NCBI RefSeq assembly: GCF_013185915.1
Contig: NZ_JAAZUH010000001.1
Location: 1,984,001-2,048,000, forward strand
Source: Stenotrophomonas bentonitica
Lineage (GTDB): Bacteria > Pseudomonadota > Gammaproteobacteria > Xanthomonadales > Xanthomonadaceae
Reading direction: 5' to 3'
Length of the DNA stretch: 64,000 nucleotides
This document shows positions 47,201 to 56,647 of the stretch, one piece after another (position 1 is the first letter of the stretch; every line of letters starts with the position of its first letter). Under the pieces are notes generated by a model that was given only the letters and a program-made list of their open reading frames with translations, made no database searches and had not been told where the DNA came from. The translations under genes and the position numbers were made by a program.

Positions 47201-47829
47201 TGGGTACCGCGTTCGTAGTCGGTGGGCAGCACCAGCTGGAAGCGCTGCACGCTGGTTTCGTCGAAGGAACCGTCGCGCCCGTAGGCGCGGGCGATGTACT
47301 GCAGGTCGTCGCCCACGCGCAGGTTGAGGTTGTCCGGCAGCTGGCCATCCCACTCGGTGTTGGCCACGTAGTCCACGGGCATGTCGATGCGTGCCAGCGG
47401 CGTCACCAGGTCGGTGTCGCTGCCGCGGTAGATCACCACCTCGAGCCGTTCGATGAACGAGGAATAGTTGTTGTACCCGTGGAAACGCAGTGGCCTGGTC
47501 AACCGCCCGTTCTCGAACGGCGCCATCGAACCGGTCTGCACGTTGAGCACCGGCGCGGACAGGGCCGGATCTTCGGTGGCCCACACCACCGCGCCGTCAG
47601 GCAGCTCGGTGGACGAAGCGGTGAGCGAACCGGGCGCTTCAGCGACCGGCGCCGCCTCCGCTGCGGCAGGGTGTACCTGCAGCAGCAGGTCATTGCCCTG
47701 TCGGCACCCGTCCACGCCGCACAGCGTGGCGGGTACGTCCGGCACGGGTTGGGCCTGCTGGGCCCAGGCTGACGGCAGCCAGAGGACCAGCAGGAACATC
47801 AGGGCGCTGAATGAGGTCTTGGTGGTCAT
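44224..47829 (-). CDS. Large outer-membrane beta-barrel protein of the DUF11 cluster
   Basis: A 1201-residue protein with a signal peptide (residues 1-24, ending SAWA). An N-terminal beta-sandwich part (about residues 40-330, with RVYGRGLSPNARVMINGQSF) is followed by FYLKSKYRGKYLVTAQAD and a long run of amphipathic strands rich in Trp, Tyr and Asp, such as YGRYSRAERGEVAVEQSQL. It ends FFLNLSGYY, a C-terminal strand typical of barrels inserted by BAM. Start: the second of two ATGs (47829), 6 bases after GAGGAG. Only 10 bases separate it from the repeat-protein gene, so it probably anchors or exports that protein. Family not named. Confidence 0.75.
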   Translation of the reverse strand: MTTKTSFSALMFLLVLWLPSAWAQQAQPVPDVPATLCGVDGCRQGNDLLLQVHPAAAEAAPVAEAPGSLTASSTELPDGAVVWATEDPALSAPVLNVQTGSMAPFENGRLTRPLRFHGYNNYSSFIERLEVVIYRGSDTDLVTPLARIDMPVDYVANTEWDGQLPDNLNLRVGDDLQYIARAYGRDGSFDETSVQRFQLVLPTDYERGTQLVRDDVQRSLGRVLSGDDAQAQQLSNAIYGQNALRQQNIPIYGSRVRVYGRGLSPNARVMINGQSFPVDLEQKFAAEFLEPIGQHRYSVQVEALDAPTLTRTLDVDVTGSYRFLVALADVTLSSNTASGNLDPLAADRDQDDSFLSEGRLAFYLKSKYRGKYLVTAQADTYDQELKRLFDGFLDADARDVFRRLDPDQYYPVYGDDSTTYRDVDTQGRLYVRVDWDQNQALWGNFATGFTGTEYGQYVRSLYGAAVSWRSRATTPLGDPRSLLKAFGSEAQSALGHSEFLGTGGSLYYLRHTDLLPGSEQVVLEVRDRTTGRTEVRTNLTRGVDYEINEIQGRLFLTRALAQITRENVRTLTRDTPLDGYDQLLLVDYEYIPLGFSTDDVSAGVRGKQWLGDHVALGGTYVDENRSGDDYSLMGADLTLQAGRGTYLKLEQTRTEATAAPIFYSDNGGLSFIQRNPVSPDRKGDARAVEARANLRELGWTEQDWSMGAWWRDVDAGFSVSRMDSGLALEEYGAEFLGYFTDNLSLYGRYSRAERGEVAVEQSQLTLDWRLGNDGQLGAELRRVQEENAGIDVAGTLAALSYRQRLGAKWELYGVGQLTVDDDGGAYEDNNLATLGARYLFGNRSSLGAEVSSGSRGEGAKLEGEYWMTPEHSFYGNYTYSTDRTTTDPLYNDTGLQSGWTLGQRWRLSNQVNVFNESQYLKDRRDESAGLVNTFGMDFYPSQGWTLGFSVMDGNLDATTGRVDRRAYSVNGGRTDANTQWTSKLEYRRDEGAEERRQWVTTNRLLYKVNEDWRIALRANYADTDDARNPLADAKLVESNLGFAWRPHDNTRWAAFGKYTYLYDVASLGQEGGNVYDQKSRILSFEGVMQLSDRWELAAKLAGRWGDYRTGRGEGAWLDSRVNFSALQLRYRLFAQWEAMGEYRWLDVREGGDRKGWLVGVDRQVGQNFKIGAGYNFTEFSDDLTELRYESKGFFLNLSGYY

Positions 47830-47839
47830 GGTCATCTCC

Positions 47840-50800
47840 TCAGCGATCCGCACGGGTGGCGGGGCGGTCGGGTGCAGCGGGCTGCACCTGGACCTGCACA
47901 TGCGCGGCGACGTCGGCAGGCAGGCGCGGCAGCAGCGCGTTCCGCAGTGCTTCGGCGCGCTGTGCGGCCAGCGCGGGCGTCGCCTGCCCCTTCGCAACGT
48001 CGACCCGTCCGCCGCCCTGGGCCTGCAGCGTGCCTGCGGCATGCGCCAACACCGCTTCGGCGGCGGCACCCAACATGGCCTGGCCCGGAACGAACAGCGC
48101 TTCCCCGACCTCCAGCACCTTCTGTGGGCCTTGCGGTGGCCCTTCGCCCAGTTTTCCCTCCGGCATGGCCACACCGAAGTCGAAGCGCACCGGCAGCCCC
48201 GGGGTGATCCGGCGTACCAGCGGATTGCGCGTGGTGAAGCGCGCCTCGGCCGGCAGCGTGGTCGGATCCACCTTGAGGATGAAGTTGCGTCCGCGTGCCT
48301 GGCCGCCGTTGATGCCGACCAGGTGGTAGCGACCCCAGGCGTCGGTCTCGATCACCAGGCCCTCCACCGACACCACGCGAACGCCGGGAATGCCGCGTTC
48401 GCCGGGATCCTGTGCGCCGTTGCCATTGCGGTCGTCGAACACGCTGCCAATGACCAGGCTTTCGTCCAGCAGCGGGTCGCCGATCACCTCGACATCGGCC
48501 GAGGCCACGTTGCTGATGGTGGTTCCCAGCACATCGTTGGCGGTGATGCGGTTGGTGTGGATGCCCATGCCCACGCCAGCACCCACCCGCAGGTAGTAAA
48601 CCAGCGTGGCGGTGCCACCGGCCGGGACATCCACGCCGTCGATGCGCAGCGGGGCCACGCCACTGGCGCGGGCCGCGTTGTCGGCATCGCGGGCTTCGAA
48701 GCCACCCGGGATGAAGGTGAAGCCGCTCGGCAGCGTGTCGTACAGGGTCGCGCCCAGTGCATCGACATCGCCCATGTTTTCCACGGTGACCACGTAGCGC
48801 ACCACATCGCCCACCTGCACGCTGCGCTGGGTGGCCTGCTTGGTCAGCCGCAGCACGATCGTATCGGCGGTGACCACCACGTTGACCCAGCCCTCCACGC
48901 AGACCGGCGTGGGCAGCGAGCGGTCGCAGATGTTGTAGCTGAAGTTGTCCAGCCCGCTGTAGCCGACGAACGCGGTGTAGACGCAGTCGCCGTTCGCGCA
49001 GGTGGCACGCCCACTCGAGGCGGCCCGACCCAGGCGCATGGAGGCCGGGTTGATGCGCGCGCCGCTGGTGGTGAGGTTGTCCAGCAGCGGCACGGTGGTG
49101 GTGGTGCCGCTGAGCACGGTGATGTTCTCGTCCACCACGTCCACGTCGTTGACCTGCACCTGCACGTTGACCGTCGCGGTGCTGCAGTCCGGCGGCGAGG
49201 CCTGGTTGCAGACGGTGTAGGTGAAGCTGTCGGCGCCGCTGTAATCGGGCGTTGGCGTGTAGCGCACGCTGCCACCGGGCAGGACGACCGCCGTGCCCGA
49301 GGTGGGCGCGGTGCCGATGGTCACGGCCACGGTGGTTGGATCCAGCGCTGCGCCGTTGGCCTGGTCATTGGCCAGCACCGGAACATCCACTGCCATCTCC
49401 TGCGGCGTGGTGGCCTGGTCGTCCGCCGCCACCGGCACCACGTTCGGTGCAGCGGCCAGGGTCACCGAGAGCGTGCCGGTGTCGCACACGGTCGGCTGCG
49501 CCACCAGGCAGATCTGGTAGGTGGTCGTGTAGGTGCTGCCCGGGGTACCCGGCGCCACGGTCACACTGCCATCGGGCTGGATGGTCAGCGCCGGCGTATT
49601 GACCGGAGTCAGGATCACGCTCGCCGGGTCGACCGGCGCGCCGTTGAGGGTGTCGTTGTCCAGCACGTTGCCCAGGCCACTGCCGCCGCCCGGGGGCGCA
49701 TCGGGCACGTTGTCGTCGGCCGCCACCACCACACCCGCGTTGGCCAGGGTGACCGACACCGTGCCGACGTCGCACACCGCCGGCTGCGCCACCAGGCAGA
49801 TCTGGTAGGTGGTGGTGTAGGTGGTGCCGGGCGTACCGGCCGCCACATCCACGCGGCCATCGGGCTGGATGGTGATCGCTGCGGTGTTGGCCGGGGTGAG
49901 CACCACGGTGGCCGGATCGAGTGCCACGCTGTTGTAGGTGTCGTTGGTCAACACGTTGGCTACACCGGTTGCACCAGCGACCGGCACGTTGGCTACGGTG
50001 TCATCCACCGCATCGAGCAGGCCCGGCGTGCTGGCCAGGGTGACAGACACGGTGCCGATGTCGCATACCGCCGGTTGTGCAACCAGACAGATGCGATAGG
50101 TCGTGGTGTAGGTAACGCCCGGCGTACCGGCCGCCACGTCCAGACTGCCGTTGGGCTGGATGGTCAGCGCGGTGGTGTTGTTGGGCGTGAGCTGCACGGT
50201 GGAGGGATCGAGCGCGGCGCCGTTGAAGGTGTCGTTGGCCAGCACGTTCACCACACCGAGCGCACCGGTGGCCGGCACGTTGGTGAGCGTATCGTCCACC
50301 GCATCCGGCGCGGAAGCCGCTCCTACCGCGATCGACAGCGTCGCGGTGTCGCACGCTCCCGCATAGGGCGACGGCAGGCAGACCTGGTAGATGAAGCTGT
50401 CGGGGCCGGTGAAGCCGGACACGGGGGTGTAGACGTAGCTGCCACTGGCATTGAGCACCACCGTGCCCTGGGCCGGGGCGGTCACCAGGCTGTACGCGGC
50501 AGTCGGCGGCGCGTTGTCGTTGCCCGCCAGGTTGCCACTCACGGCCTGCCCGCTGGGCGTGCTGACGGTGTCATTGACCGCATCCGGACGGACCAGCACC
50601 AGCGCGGTGGCGGTATCGCAGTTCGCCGCGTTGGTGGTTTCGCAGATCTGGTACTGGAGCTGCACCGCGCCGGCGGCGGCACTGCCGGCGATGCTGATGA
50701 CGCCGTTGCTGTCGATGCTGATGCCCGCCGGCGGGGCGACCAGGGTCACCACCACCTGCGCCGGCTGCACCGGCACGGTGTTGAGGGTGTCGTTGGCCAG

Positions 50801-53800
50801 CACCGACGGCGTGGTGCCCCCACCACCGGGCAGCGTGGGCGATCCGCTGAAGTTGTCATTGACTGCATCCAGCGAACTGGCGGTGACCGTCAGCGCGACG
50901 GTCGCGGTATCGCACACGTTGAGGTTGGGCGCCGGCAGGCAGACCTGGTAGGTGAAGGTGTCGCTGCCGGTGAAGCCTGCGGTGGGCGTATAGCTGATGG
51001 TGTTGTCGCCGTTGACTACGGCAGTGCCATTGGTCGGCGGCACCAGCACCGTGAACACGGGGTTTGCCGGCAGCGTGTCGTTGGTGGCGACGCTGAGCAC
51101 CGTGGTGCCGGTCCCTGCAGACAAGGTGTCGTCGGCCGCGTCGGGTCGTACCGCGACCACCGCAGTGGACTGCGCGCAGTTGGTCGGCACTGCGATTTCG
51201 CAGACCTGGTAGTTGAGGGTGGCGGCGGCCGGGGTCGTGCCCGCCACGACCGTCACCACGCCATTGGCGGCCATGCTGTACCCCGCGACCGGGGTCACCA
51301 GCGATGCAGCCACCGGCGTGGTGCCCGGCACGATCGGCGCACCATTGAAGGTGTCGTTGAGCAGCACGCTTGCGGTGGTGCCACCGCTGGCCGGTGCAAT
51401 CGGCGCGGCGGTGAAGTCGTCGGCGGATGCGGTGATGCTGCTGGTACCTACCGTCACGGTGACCGTGGCGGTGTCGCACACCGCCGCGCCGGGCGCTGGC
51501 AGGCACAGCTGATAGGTGAAGGTGTCCGGACCGGTGAAGCCGGCAGTGGGCGTATAGCTGATGGTGCCGTCGCCGTTGACGGTCGCGGTCCCGTTGGTGG
51601 GCGCCACCGCAACCGTGACCGTCGGATTGACCGGTGCAGTGTCGTTGGCGAGGACGTTCAGTACGGTGGTGGTGCCGGCGGTGGCCGACAGGGCGTCGGC
51701 CACCGCATCCGGGCTGACCGCGACCACGGCGGTGGCACCGGCGCAGTTGGTCGGCACCGCGTTCTCGCAGACCTGGTAGTTCAGGCTGACCGCCGCAGGC
51801 GTGGTGCCGGCGGCGACGCTGATCACGCCGTTGGCGGCCATGGTGTAGCCGGGTACCGGCGAGGACAGTGTTGCAGTCACTGGCGTGGTGCCCGGCACGA
51901 TGGCAACGCCGTTGAAGCTGTCGTTCAGAAGTACGCTGGCGGTGCTTCCGCCAGCGGCGGGTGCGATGGGTGTTGCGGTGAAGTCGTCGTTGCTGGCGGT
52001 GAGCGTGGTGGCGCTGACCGTGACCGCCACGCTGGCGGTGTCGCAGACGCCAGCACCCGGCGCCGGCAGGCAAAGCTGGTAGGTGAACGCGTCGGCGCCG
52101 ACAAAGCCCGCGGTCGGCGTATAGGTGACGCTGCCGTCGCCGTTGGCCACGGCCTGGCCGTTGGACGGTGCGCTGACAATGCTCACGACCGGATTGAACG
52201 GCGCTGCGTCGTTGCCCAGCACGTTGAGCACGGTACTGGTGCCGGCGGTGGCGGGTAGTGCGTCGTCGACGGCATCCGGGCTCACCGCGACCACCGCGGT
52301 GGCCGCCGCGCAGTTGGTCGGCAGCGCGGTTTCGCACACCTGGTAACTCAGGGTGACGGCTGCCGGCCGGGTGCCGGCCGCGACCGTCGCCACGCCGTCC
52401 GGCGCGAGGGTATAGCCGGGCACCGCGTTGAGCAGCGTGGCGGTGACCGGAGTGGTGCCGGGTACGATCGGGCTGCCGTTGAAGGTGTCGTTCAGCAGGA
52501 CGCTGGCGGTGCTGCCGCCCGCCGCCGGGGCGATCGGCGTGGCGGTGAAGTTGTCGTTGGCCGCAGTGACCGTGGTCGCGGTTACGGTCAGCGCCACGCT
52601 GGCGGTGTCGCAGACACTGCCGTGCGGCGCCGGCAGGCACAGCTGGTAGGTGAAGGTGTCGGGGCCGACGAACGCACCGGAGGGCGTGTAGCTCACCGTG
52701 CCATCGGCGTTGGCTACCGCCGTACCGCCCGCCGGAGCGACGGTGACGGTGACCACCGGCGCAACCGGCGCCAGGTCGTTGGCGAGCACGTTGAGTACGG
52801 TAGTGGCACCGGCCGTGGCCGGCAATGTGTCATTGACCGCATCCGGACTCATCACCACTACGGCGGTGGCGGTGGCGCAGTTGCCGGGCGACGCGGTTTC
52901 GCAGACCTGGTAGTTGAGCGCGACCGAGCCGGGCGGAGTACCCGCCGCCACGCTGATCACCCCGTTGGCGGCCATGCTGTAACCGGACACCAGCGTGGTC
53001 AGCGATGCCGTCACCGGGGTGGTGCCCGGCACGATCGCTGCACCATCGAAGGTGTCGTTGAGCAGCACGCTGGGCGTGCTGCCACCGGCGGGCGGGATCG
53101 GGCTGGCGCTGTAGTCATCGTTCACTGCCACCAGCGCGGCGGCGGCGATGCTGATCGCCACCTGCGCGCTGTCGCAGACAGCGCCATCCGGCGCCGGCAG
53201 GCAGACCTGGTAGGTAAGCGTGTCCGCCCCGCTCTGCCCGGCGGTCGCGGTGTACTGCAGGGTGCCATCGGCCGCGAGCGCGCCGGTGCCCTTGGTCGGG
53301 GCGACGGTCACGGTGAAGGTGGCGCCGGCCGGCACGTTGTCGTTCGCGGCCAGGTTGAAGCTGCCCGGCTGCGTGCCGGTGACCGCGACGCTGTCGTCCA
53401 GCGCATCCGGCGCGATCAGCACCTGCACCGCAGCGGTGTCGCAGTTGGTGGTGGAGCCCAGTTCGCACAGCTGGTAGCTGAGCGTAGTAGCGCCCGCCGG
53501 GGCGAAGCTGGCCACGTTGATCACACCGGCCGCATCCATGCTGAAGCCCGTCGGCGCGCCGACCAGGTTCACGGTGACCTGCAGCGGATTGGCCGCCGCA
53601 CCGTTGAATGTGTCGTTACCCAGCACGCTGGGCGTACTTCCACCGATGCCCGGCGCGAAGGCCGGTGTACGGAAGTTGTCGTCCAGCGCATCCAGGGTGT
53701 TGGCAATGACGTTGATGTTGACCGTGCCGGTAGCACAGGTGCCGGCGTCAGGTGCGGGCAGGCAGACCTGGTACTGCAGCGTCTGCGCACCGGCGCCGGC

Positions 53801-53956
53801 CGGGGAGTAGACGAAGGTGCCATCGGCCTGCAGCGCGAAGCTGCCCGCCGCCTGGGGCGTCAGCACGCTGTAGGTGGAACCGGCGGGCGCGTTGTCGTTG
53901 AGGCTGACATCGCCCGGCAACGGCTGGCCGGCCGGCCGGGGTGGTGTAGGTGTCAT
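47840..53956 (-). CDS. Giant repeat surface protein, C-terminal part (after frameshift)
   Basis: The frame from about 53935 to 47840 continues the protein begun at 56546. It holds many Ig/cadherin-like modules with VCLPAP and VCDTA-type cysteine pairs, including four copies at exactly 567-bp spacing. A DUF11 module (VVRYVVTVENMGDVDALGAT) and an SdrD-B-like segment (GSVFDDRNGNGAQDPGERGI) follow near the end. The last 100 residues look OmpA-like, with LAAQRAEALRNALLPRL. The first 8 or so codons are out of context: the coding sequence belongs to the upstream gene after a 4-bp excess in a CCGG tract. It would be surface-exposed and anchored next to the barrel protein. Confidence 0.8.
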   Translation of the reverse strand: MTPTPPRPAGQPLPGDVSLNDNAPAGSTYSVLTPQAAGSFALQADGTFVYSPAGAGAQTLQYQVCLPAPDAGTCATGTVNINVIANTLDALDDNFRTPAFAPGIGGSTPSVLGNDTFNGAAANPLQVTVNLVGAPTGFSMDAAGVINVASFAPAGATTLSYQLCELGSTTNCDTAAVQVLIAPDALDDSVAVTGTQPGSFNLAANDNVPAGATFTVTVAPTKGTGALAADGTLQYTATAGQSGADTLTYQVCLPAPDGAVCDSAQVAISIAAAALVAVNDDYSASPIPPAGGSTPSVLLNDTFDGAAIVPGTTPVTASLTTLVSGYSMAANGVISVAAGTPPGSVALNYQVCETASPGNCATATAVVVMSPDAVNDTLPATAGATTVLNVLANDLAPVAPVVTVTVAPAGGTAVANADGTVSYTPSGAFVGPDTFTYQLCLPAPHGSVCDTASVALTVTATTVTAANDNFTATPIAPAAGGSTASVLLNDTFNGSPIVPGTTPVTATLLNAVPGYTLAPDGVATVAAGTRPAAVTLSYQVCETALPTNCAAATAVVAVSPDAVDDALPATAGTSTVLNVLGNDAAPFNPVVSIVSAPSNGQAVANGDGSVTYTPTAGFVGADAFTYQLCLPAPGAGVCDTASVAVTVSATTLTASNDDFTATPIAPAAGGSTASVLLNDSFNGVAIVPGTTPVTATLSSPVPGYTMAANGVISVAAGTTPAAVSLNYQVCENAVPTNCAGATAVVAVSPDAVADALSATAGTTTVLNVLANDTAPVNPTVTVAVAPTNGTATVNGDGTISYTPTAGFTGPDTFTYQLCLPAPGAAVCDTATVTVTVGTSSITASADDFTAAPIAPASGGTTASVLLNDTFNGAPIVPGTTPVAASLVTPVAGYSMAANGVVTVVAGTTPAAATLNYQVCEIAVPTNCAQSTAVVAVRPDAADDTLSAGTGTTVLSVATNDTLPANPVFTVLVPPTNGTAVVNGDNTISYTPTAGFTGSDTFTYQVCLPAPNLNVCDTATVALTVTASSLDAVNDNFSGSPTLPGGGGTTPSVLANDTLNTVPVQPAQVVVTLVAPPAGISIDSNGVISIAGSAAAGAVQLQYQICETTNAANCDTATALVLVRPDAVNDTVSTPSGQAVSGNLAGNDNAPPTAAYSLVTAPAQGTVVLNASGSYVYTPVSGFTGPDSFIYQVCLPSPYAGACDTATLSIAVGAASAPDAVDDTLTNVPATGALGVVNVLANDTFNGAALDPSTVQLTPNNTTALTIQPNGSLDVAAGTPGVTYTTTYRICLVAQPAVCDIGTVSVTLASTPGLLDAVDDTVANVPVAGATGVANVLTNDTYNSVALDPATVVLTPANTAAITIQPDGRVDVAAGTPGTTYTTTYQICLVAQPAVCDVGTVSVTLANAGVVVAADDNVPDAPPGGGSGLGNVLDNDTLNGAPVDPASVILTPVNTPALTIQPDGSVTVAPGTPGSTYTTTYQICLVAQPTVCDTGTLSVTLAAAPNVVPVAADDQATTPQEMAVDVPVLANDQANGAALDPTTVAVTIGTAPTSGTAVVLPGGSVRYTPTPDYSGADSFTYTVCNQASPPDCSTATVNVQVQVNDVDVVDENITVLSGTTTTVPLLDNLTTSGARINPASMRLGRAASSGRATCANGDCVYTAFVGYSGLDNFSYNICDRSLPTPVCVEGWVNVVVTADTIVLRLTKQATQRSVQVGDVVRYVVTVENMGDVDALGATLYDTLPSGFTFIPGGFEARDADNAARASGVAPLRIDGVDVPAGGTATLVYYLRVGAGVGMGIHTNRITANDVLGTTISNVASADVEVIGDPLLDESLVIGSVFDDRNGNGAQDPGERGIPGVRVVSVEGLVIETDAWGRYHLVGINGGQARGRNFILKVDPTTLPAEARFTTRNPLVRRITPGLPVRFDFGVAMPEGKLGEGPPQGPQKVLEVGEALFVPGQAMLGAAAEAVLAHAAGTLQAQGGGRVDVAKGQATPALAAQRAEALRNALLPRLPADVAAHVQVQVQPAAPDRPATRADR
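50787..53610 (-). repeat. Tandem repeats of 558-567 bp in the surface-protein gene
   Basis: The word (A)GGTGTCGTT (minus strand: AACGACACC, NDT in the protein) recurs at 50787, 51351, 51918 (one base differs), 52485, 53052 and 53610. Successive distances are 564, 567, 567, 567 and 558, all multiples of three. Each unit of about 189 codons carries two module halves, one with CE-NCA and one with CLPAP-VCD cysteines. Confidence 0.85.
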
Positions 53957-56546
53957 TGGCGGCCGCAGGCGCGATCAGCAACGCCACCTGCGCGGTGTCG
54001 CAGTTGGTGGTCGTACCCGCTTCGCACAGTTCATAGGTGAGACTCACCGCGCCGGCGGCGGCACCCGCCGGTACGTTGATCACACCGGCGCTGGTGATGG
54101 TGTAGCCCGGCGGCGGTGCATTGACCAGGCTCAGCGTGACCTGGGCGGCGGCGGCAGGCGCGCCGTTGTACAGGTCATTCCCCAGCACCGACGGCGTGCT
54201 GCCGCCGGTGACCGGCGAGATCGCCGGAGTGGTGAACGGATCGTCCACCGCGTCGACCGCATTGGCCGCATTGGCCGCAATCACCAGCGTGGCGGTGGTC
54301 GATGCGCACACCGTCGAATTCGGTGCAGGCAGGCAGACCTGGTAGTTGAAACTGGTGCTGCCGGTGCTGCCAGCCGGCGAGGTGTAGCTGAAGGTGCCGT
54401 CGTCGTTGAACACCAGCGTGCCCACCGTGGGCTGGGTGAGCGCGGCGAACACCGCACCGGTGGGCGGCGCATCGTTGCTGCCCACGTTGCCACTGAACGA
54501 CTGACCCGACTGGACGTTGAACGTATCCGGCTGCGCCGGCGGGCTGACCAGCACCTGCACGTTGGCCGTACTGCAGTTGGCCGGCACCGCGTTCTCGCAC
54601 AGCTGGTATGTCAGCGCGGTGGCACCGGCAGGTACACCGGCCACCACCGCGATCACGCCGGTGGACGCATCCAGCGTAAAGCCGGCCACGCCGCCCTGCA
54701 GGGTGGCGGTCACGGTGCCGGGCGTAACCACCACGCCGTTGAGGGTGTCGTTGCCAAGCACGCTGGGCGTGCTGCCGCCGGTCAACGCCGATACCGGCGT
54801 CGGGAACAGGTCATCGTTGGCCATCAGCGCATTCGCGCCCAGGGTCACGGTGACGGTGGCGGTATCGCAGACCCCCGCCGGCGTGGGCAGGCACACCTGG
54901 TAGCCGAACGTATCGGTGCCGGTGACGCCGGCGTTCGGGGTGTAAGTGAACGAACCGTCGCCATTGAGCGTGACACTGCCCTGGGTCGGTGCGGCGCCCG
55001 CTGCGCTGAACAGCGATCCGGCCGGGGTGTTGTCGTTGCTGCCGACGTTGGCCGACACCGGCTGACCCGCGCCGGGCGTGGCGACCGCGTCATCCACGGC
55101 GTCGGGTGCTACCACCAGCTGTACCGTGGCGGTGTCGCACAGCGTGGGCGCGGCGGTGACGCAGATGCGGTAGGCCAGGCTGACCGGACCGGCCACGGCG
55201 TTGGCCGGCACGCTGATCTGGCCGGCGGCATTGATGGTGTAGCCGGCCGGCGCGGTGATCAGGGTGGTGGTGAGGTTGGCCGGCACCACCGGTGCGGTGT
55301 TGAAGGTGTCGTTGCCCAGCACGCTTGCCGTGGTGCCACCGGCGGCTGCCGGTAGGGGCGCGGCGCTGAAATCGTCGTTGACGGCGTCGATCACGTTGGC
55401 GGTGAGGTTCACCGTGACCGTGGCGGTATCGCAGACGCCGCCGTTCGGCGCGACCAGGCACAGCTGGTAGCTGAAGGTGTCGGTGCCGGTCGCGCCGGCG
55501 TTGGCGGTATAGGTGAAGTTTCCGTCGCCCAGCAGTTGCAGCGTGCCCTGGGTCGGGCCCGCGCCGGTCTGGGTGAAGGTGGAGTCGACCACGTAGTTGT
55601 CGTTGTCGCGCACGTTGCCGGTGAGAACCTGGCCGGCCTGCACCGAGTAGCTGTCATCCACCGCATTGGGCGCCACCACCAGGCTGACGTTGGCGCTGGC
55701 GCAGTTGCTCGGCGAGGCGGCTTCGCAGATCTGGTAGGTGAGCGTGACCGCACCGGCAGCCGCAGTCGCCGGCACACTCAGCGTGCCGTTGGCGTTGATC
55801 GCATAGCCCGCCGGTGCCGCCGTGAGCGTGGCGACCACGGCCGCGTCGGCGAATGCGGCGCCGGCCAACGTGTCGTTGTCGAATACGCGCGCGGTGGTGC
55901 CACCGGCGCCCGGTGCCAGCGGCGTGGCGCTGAAGTCGTCGTTGTTGGCGACGATCGCTGCGGCCTGGACCGGAATGGTCGGGGTGGTGCCGGTGTTGTC
56001 GCCCGGGGTCGGGTCGGTCGTGCCCGGCGGCGCGGTGATGGTGGCGGCGTTGGCCGCAATGGTGGCCGGCGTGACGGTCGGTGCGGTGCCGTTGACCAGC
56101 ACGACCAGCACCTCGCCCACGCCAACGCTGACGCCTATGTTGAGGCTGCCGGTGCCAGAGGCAGTGGCGCAGCTGGTGGCGGCCGACACCGGCGCGCAGG
56201 TCCAGGTGACGCCGGTGAGTTGTGGGGGCACCGGATCGGACAGGGTGGCGCCCACCGCCTGCGACGGCCCCGTATTGCGCACTTCGATGCGGTACTGCAC
56301 GGCACCACCGGCGGCGACCGGCACCGGTGTGGTGATGGTCTTGAGCACGCTCAGCTGGGCGGTGGCCGCGAGCGTGTTGGTGTCGCTGCTGCTGTTGTTG
56401 CCGGGCGTGGGATCGGAGATGTCGGCCGGTGCCGCAACCGTGGCGCTGTTTACCAAGGGGTTGCGGTACGCCTGTGCGTGGACGCTGGCGGTGGCCAGGG
56501 TCAACAGCAGTGCGGTAACAAGGCGGCGGGCGCTGGCGGTCGACAT
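53748..56546 (-). CDS. Giant repeat surface protein, N-terminal part (frameshifted)
   Basis: Starts at 56546 (MSTASARRLVTALLLTLATA) with a signal peptide ending VHAQA and GAGGA eight bases upstream. Then a DUF11 strand (RNPLVNSATVAAPADISDP), a complete DUF11 module (YRIEVRNTGPSQAVGATLSD) and at least five Cys-containing repeat modules. The true frame runs to TYTTPAG near 53940; beyond it the translation becomes Arg-rich nonsense until 53748, while the correct sequence continues in the next frame. Joined, the two parts would give about 2900 residues. Treat as one gene, either frameshifted or phase-variable, or with a sequencing error. Confidence 0.8.
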   Translation of the reverse strand: MSTASARRLVTALLLTLATASVHAQAYRNPLVNSATVAAPADISDPTPGNNSSSDTNTLAATAQLSVLKTITTPVPVAAGGAVQYRIEVRNTGPSQAVGATLSDPVPPQLTGVTWTCAPVSAATSCATASGTGSLNIGVSVGVGEVLVVLVNGTAPTVTPATIAANAATITAPPGTTDPTPGDNTGTTPTIPVQAAAIVANNDDFSATPLAPGAGGTTARVFDNDTLAGAAFADAAVVATLTAAPAGYAINANGTLSVPATAAAGAVTLTYQICEAASPSNCASANVSLVVAPNAVDDSYSVQAGQVLTGNVRDNDNYVVDSTFTQTGAGPTQGTLQLLGDGNFTYTANAGATGTDTFSYQLCLVAPNGGVCDTATVTVNLTANVIDAVNDDFSAAPLPAAAGGTTASVLGNDTFNTAPVVPANLTTTLITAPAGYTINAAGQISVPANAVAGPVSLAYRICVTAAPTLCDTATVQLVVAPDAVDDAVATPGAGQPVSANVGSNDNTPAGSLFSAAGAAPTQGSVTLNGDGSFTYTPNAGVTGTDTFGYQVCLPTPAGVCDTATVTVTLGANALMANDDLFPTPVSALTGGSTPSVLGNDTLNGVVVTPGTVTATLQGGVAGFTLDASTGVIAVVAGVPAGATALTYQLCENAVPANCSTANVQVLVSPPAQPDTFNVQSGQSFSGNVGSNDAPPTGAVFAALTQPTVGTLVFNDDGTFSYTSPAGSTGSTSFNYQVCLPAPNSTVCASTTATLVIAANAANAVDAVDDPFTTPAISPVTGGSTPSVLGNDLYNGAPAAAAQVTLSLVNAPPPGYTITSAGVINVPAGAAAGAVSLTYELCEAGTTTNCDTAQVALLIAPAAANDTYTTPAGRPAVAGRCQPQRQRARRFHLQRADAPGGGQLRAAGRWHLRLLPGRRRCADAAVPGLPART

Positions 56547-56647
56547 GCAGGAATCCTCGAAAGCACCGCGCGGGGGGCTCCCCACGCGCTACGCATTGCG
56601 ACGTTGCTGTCGGCGCGCCACCGCGGCGGTGCGCCGGATGAAGACGA

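Noticed and set aside
44155..52258. Open frames of more than 1000 codons on the + strand over the surface cluster
   Set aside because: They are antisense to convincing proteins with signal peptides and repeats, and have Val/Gly/Arg-rich meaningless sequence.
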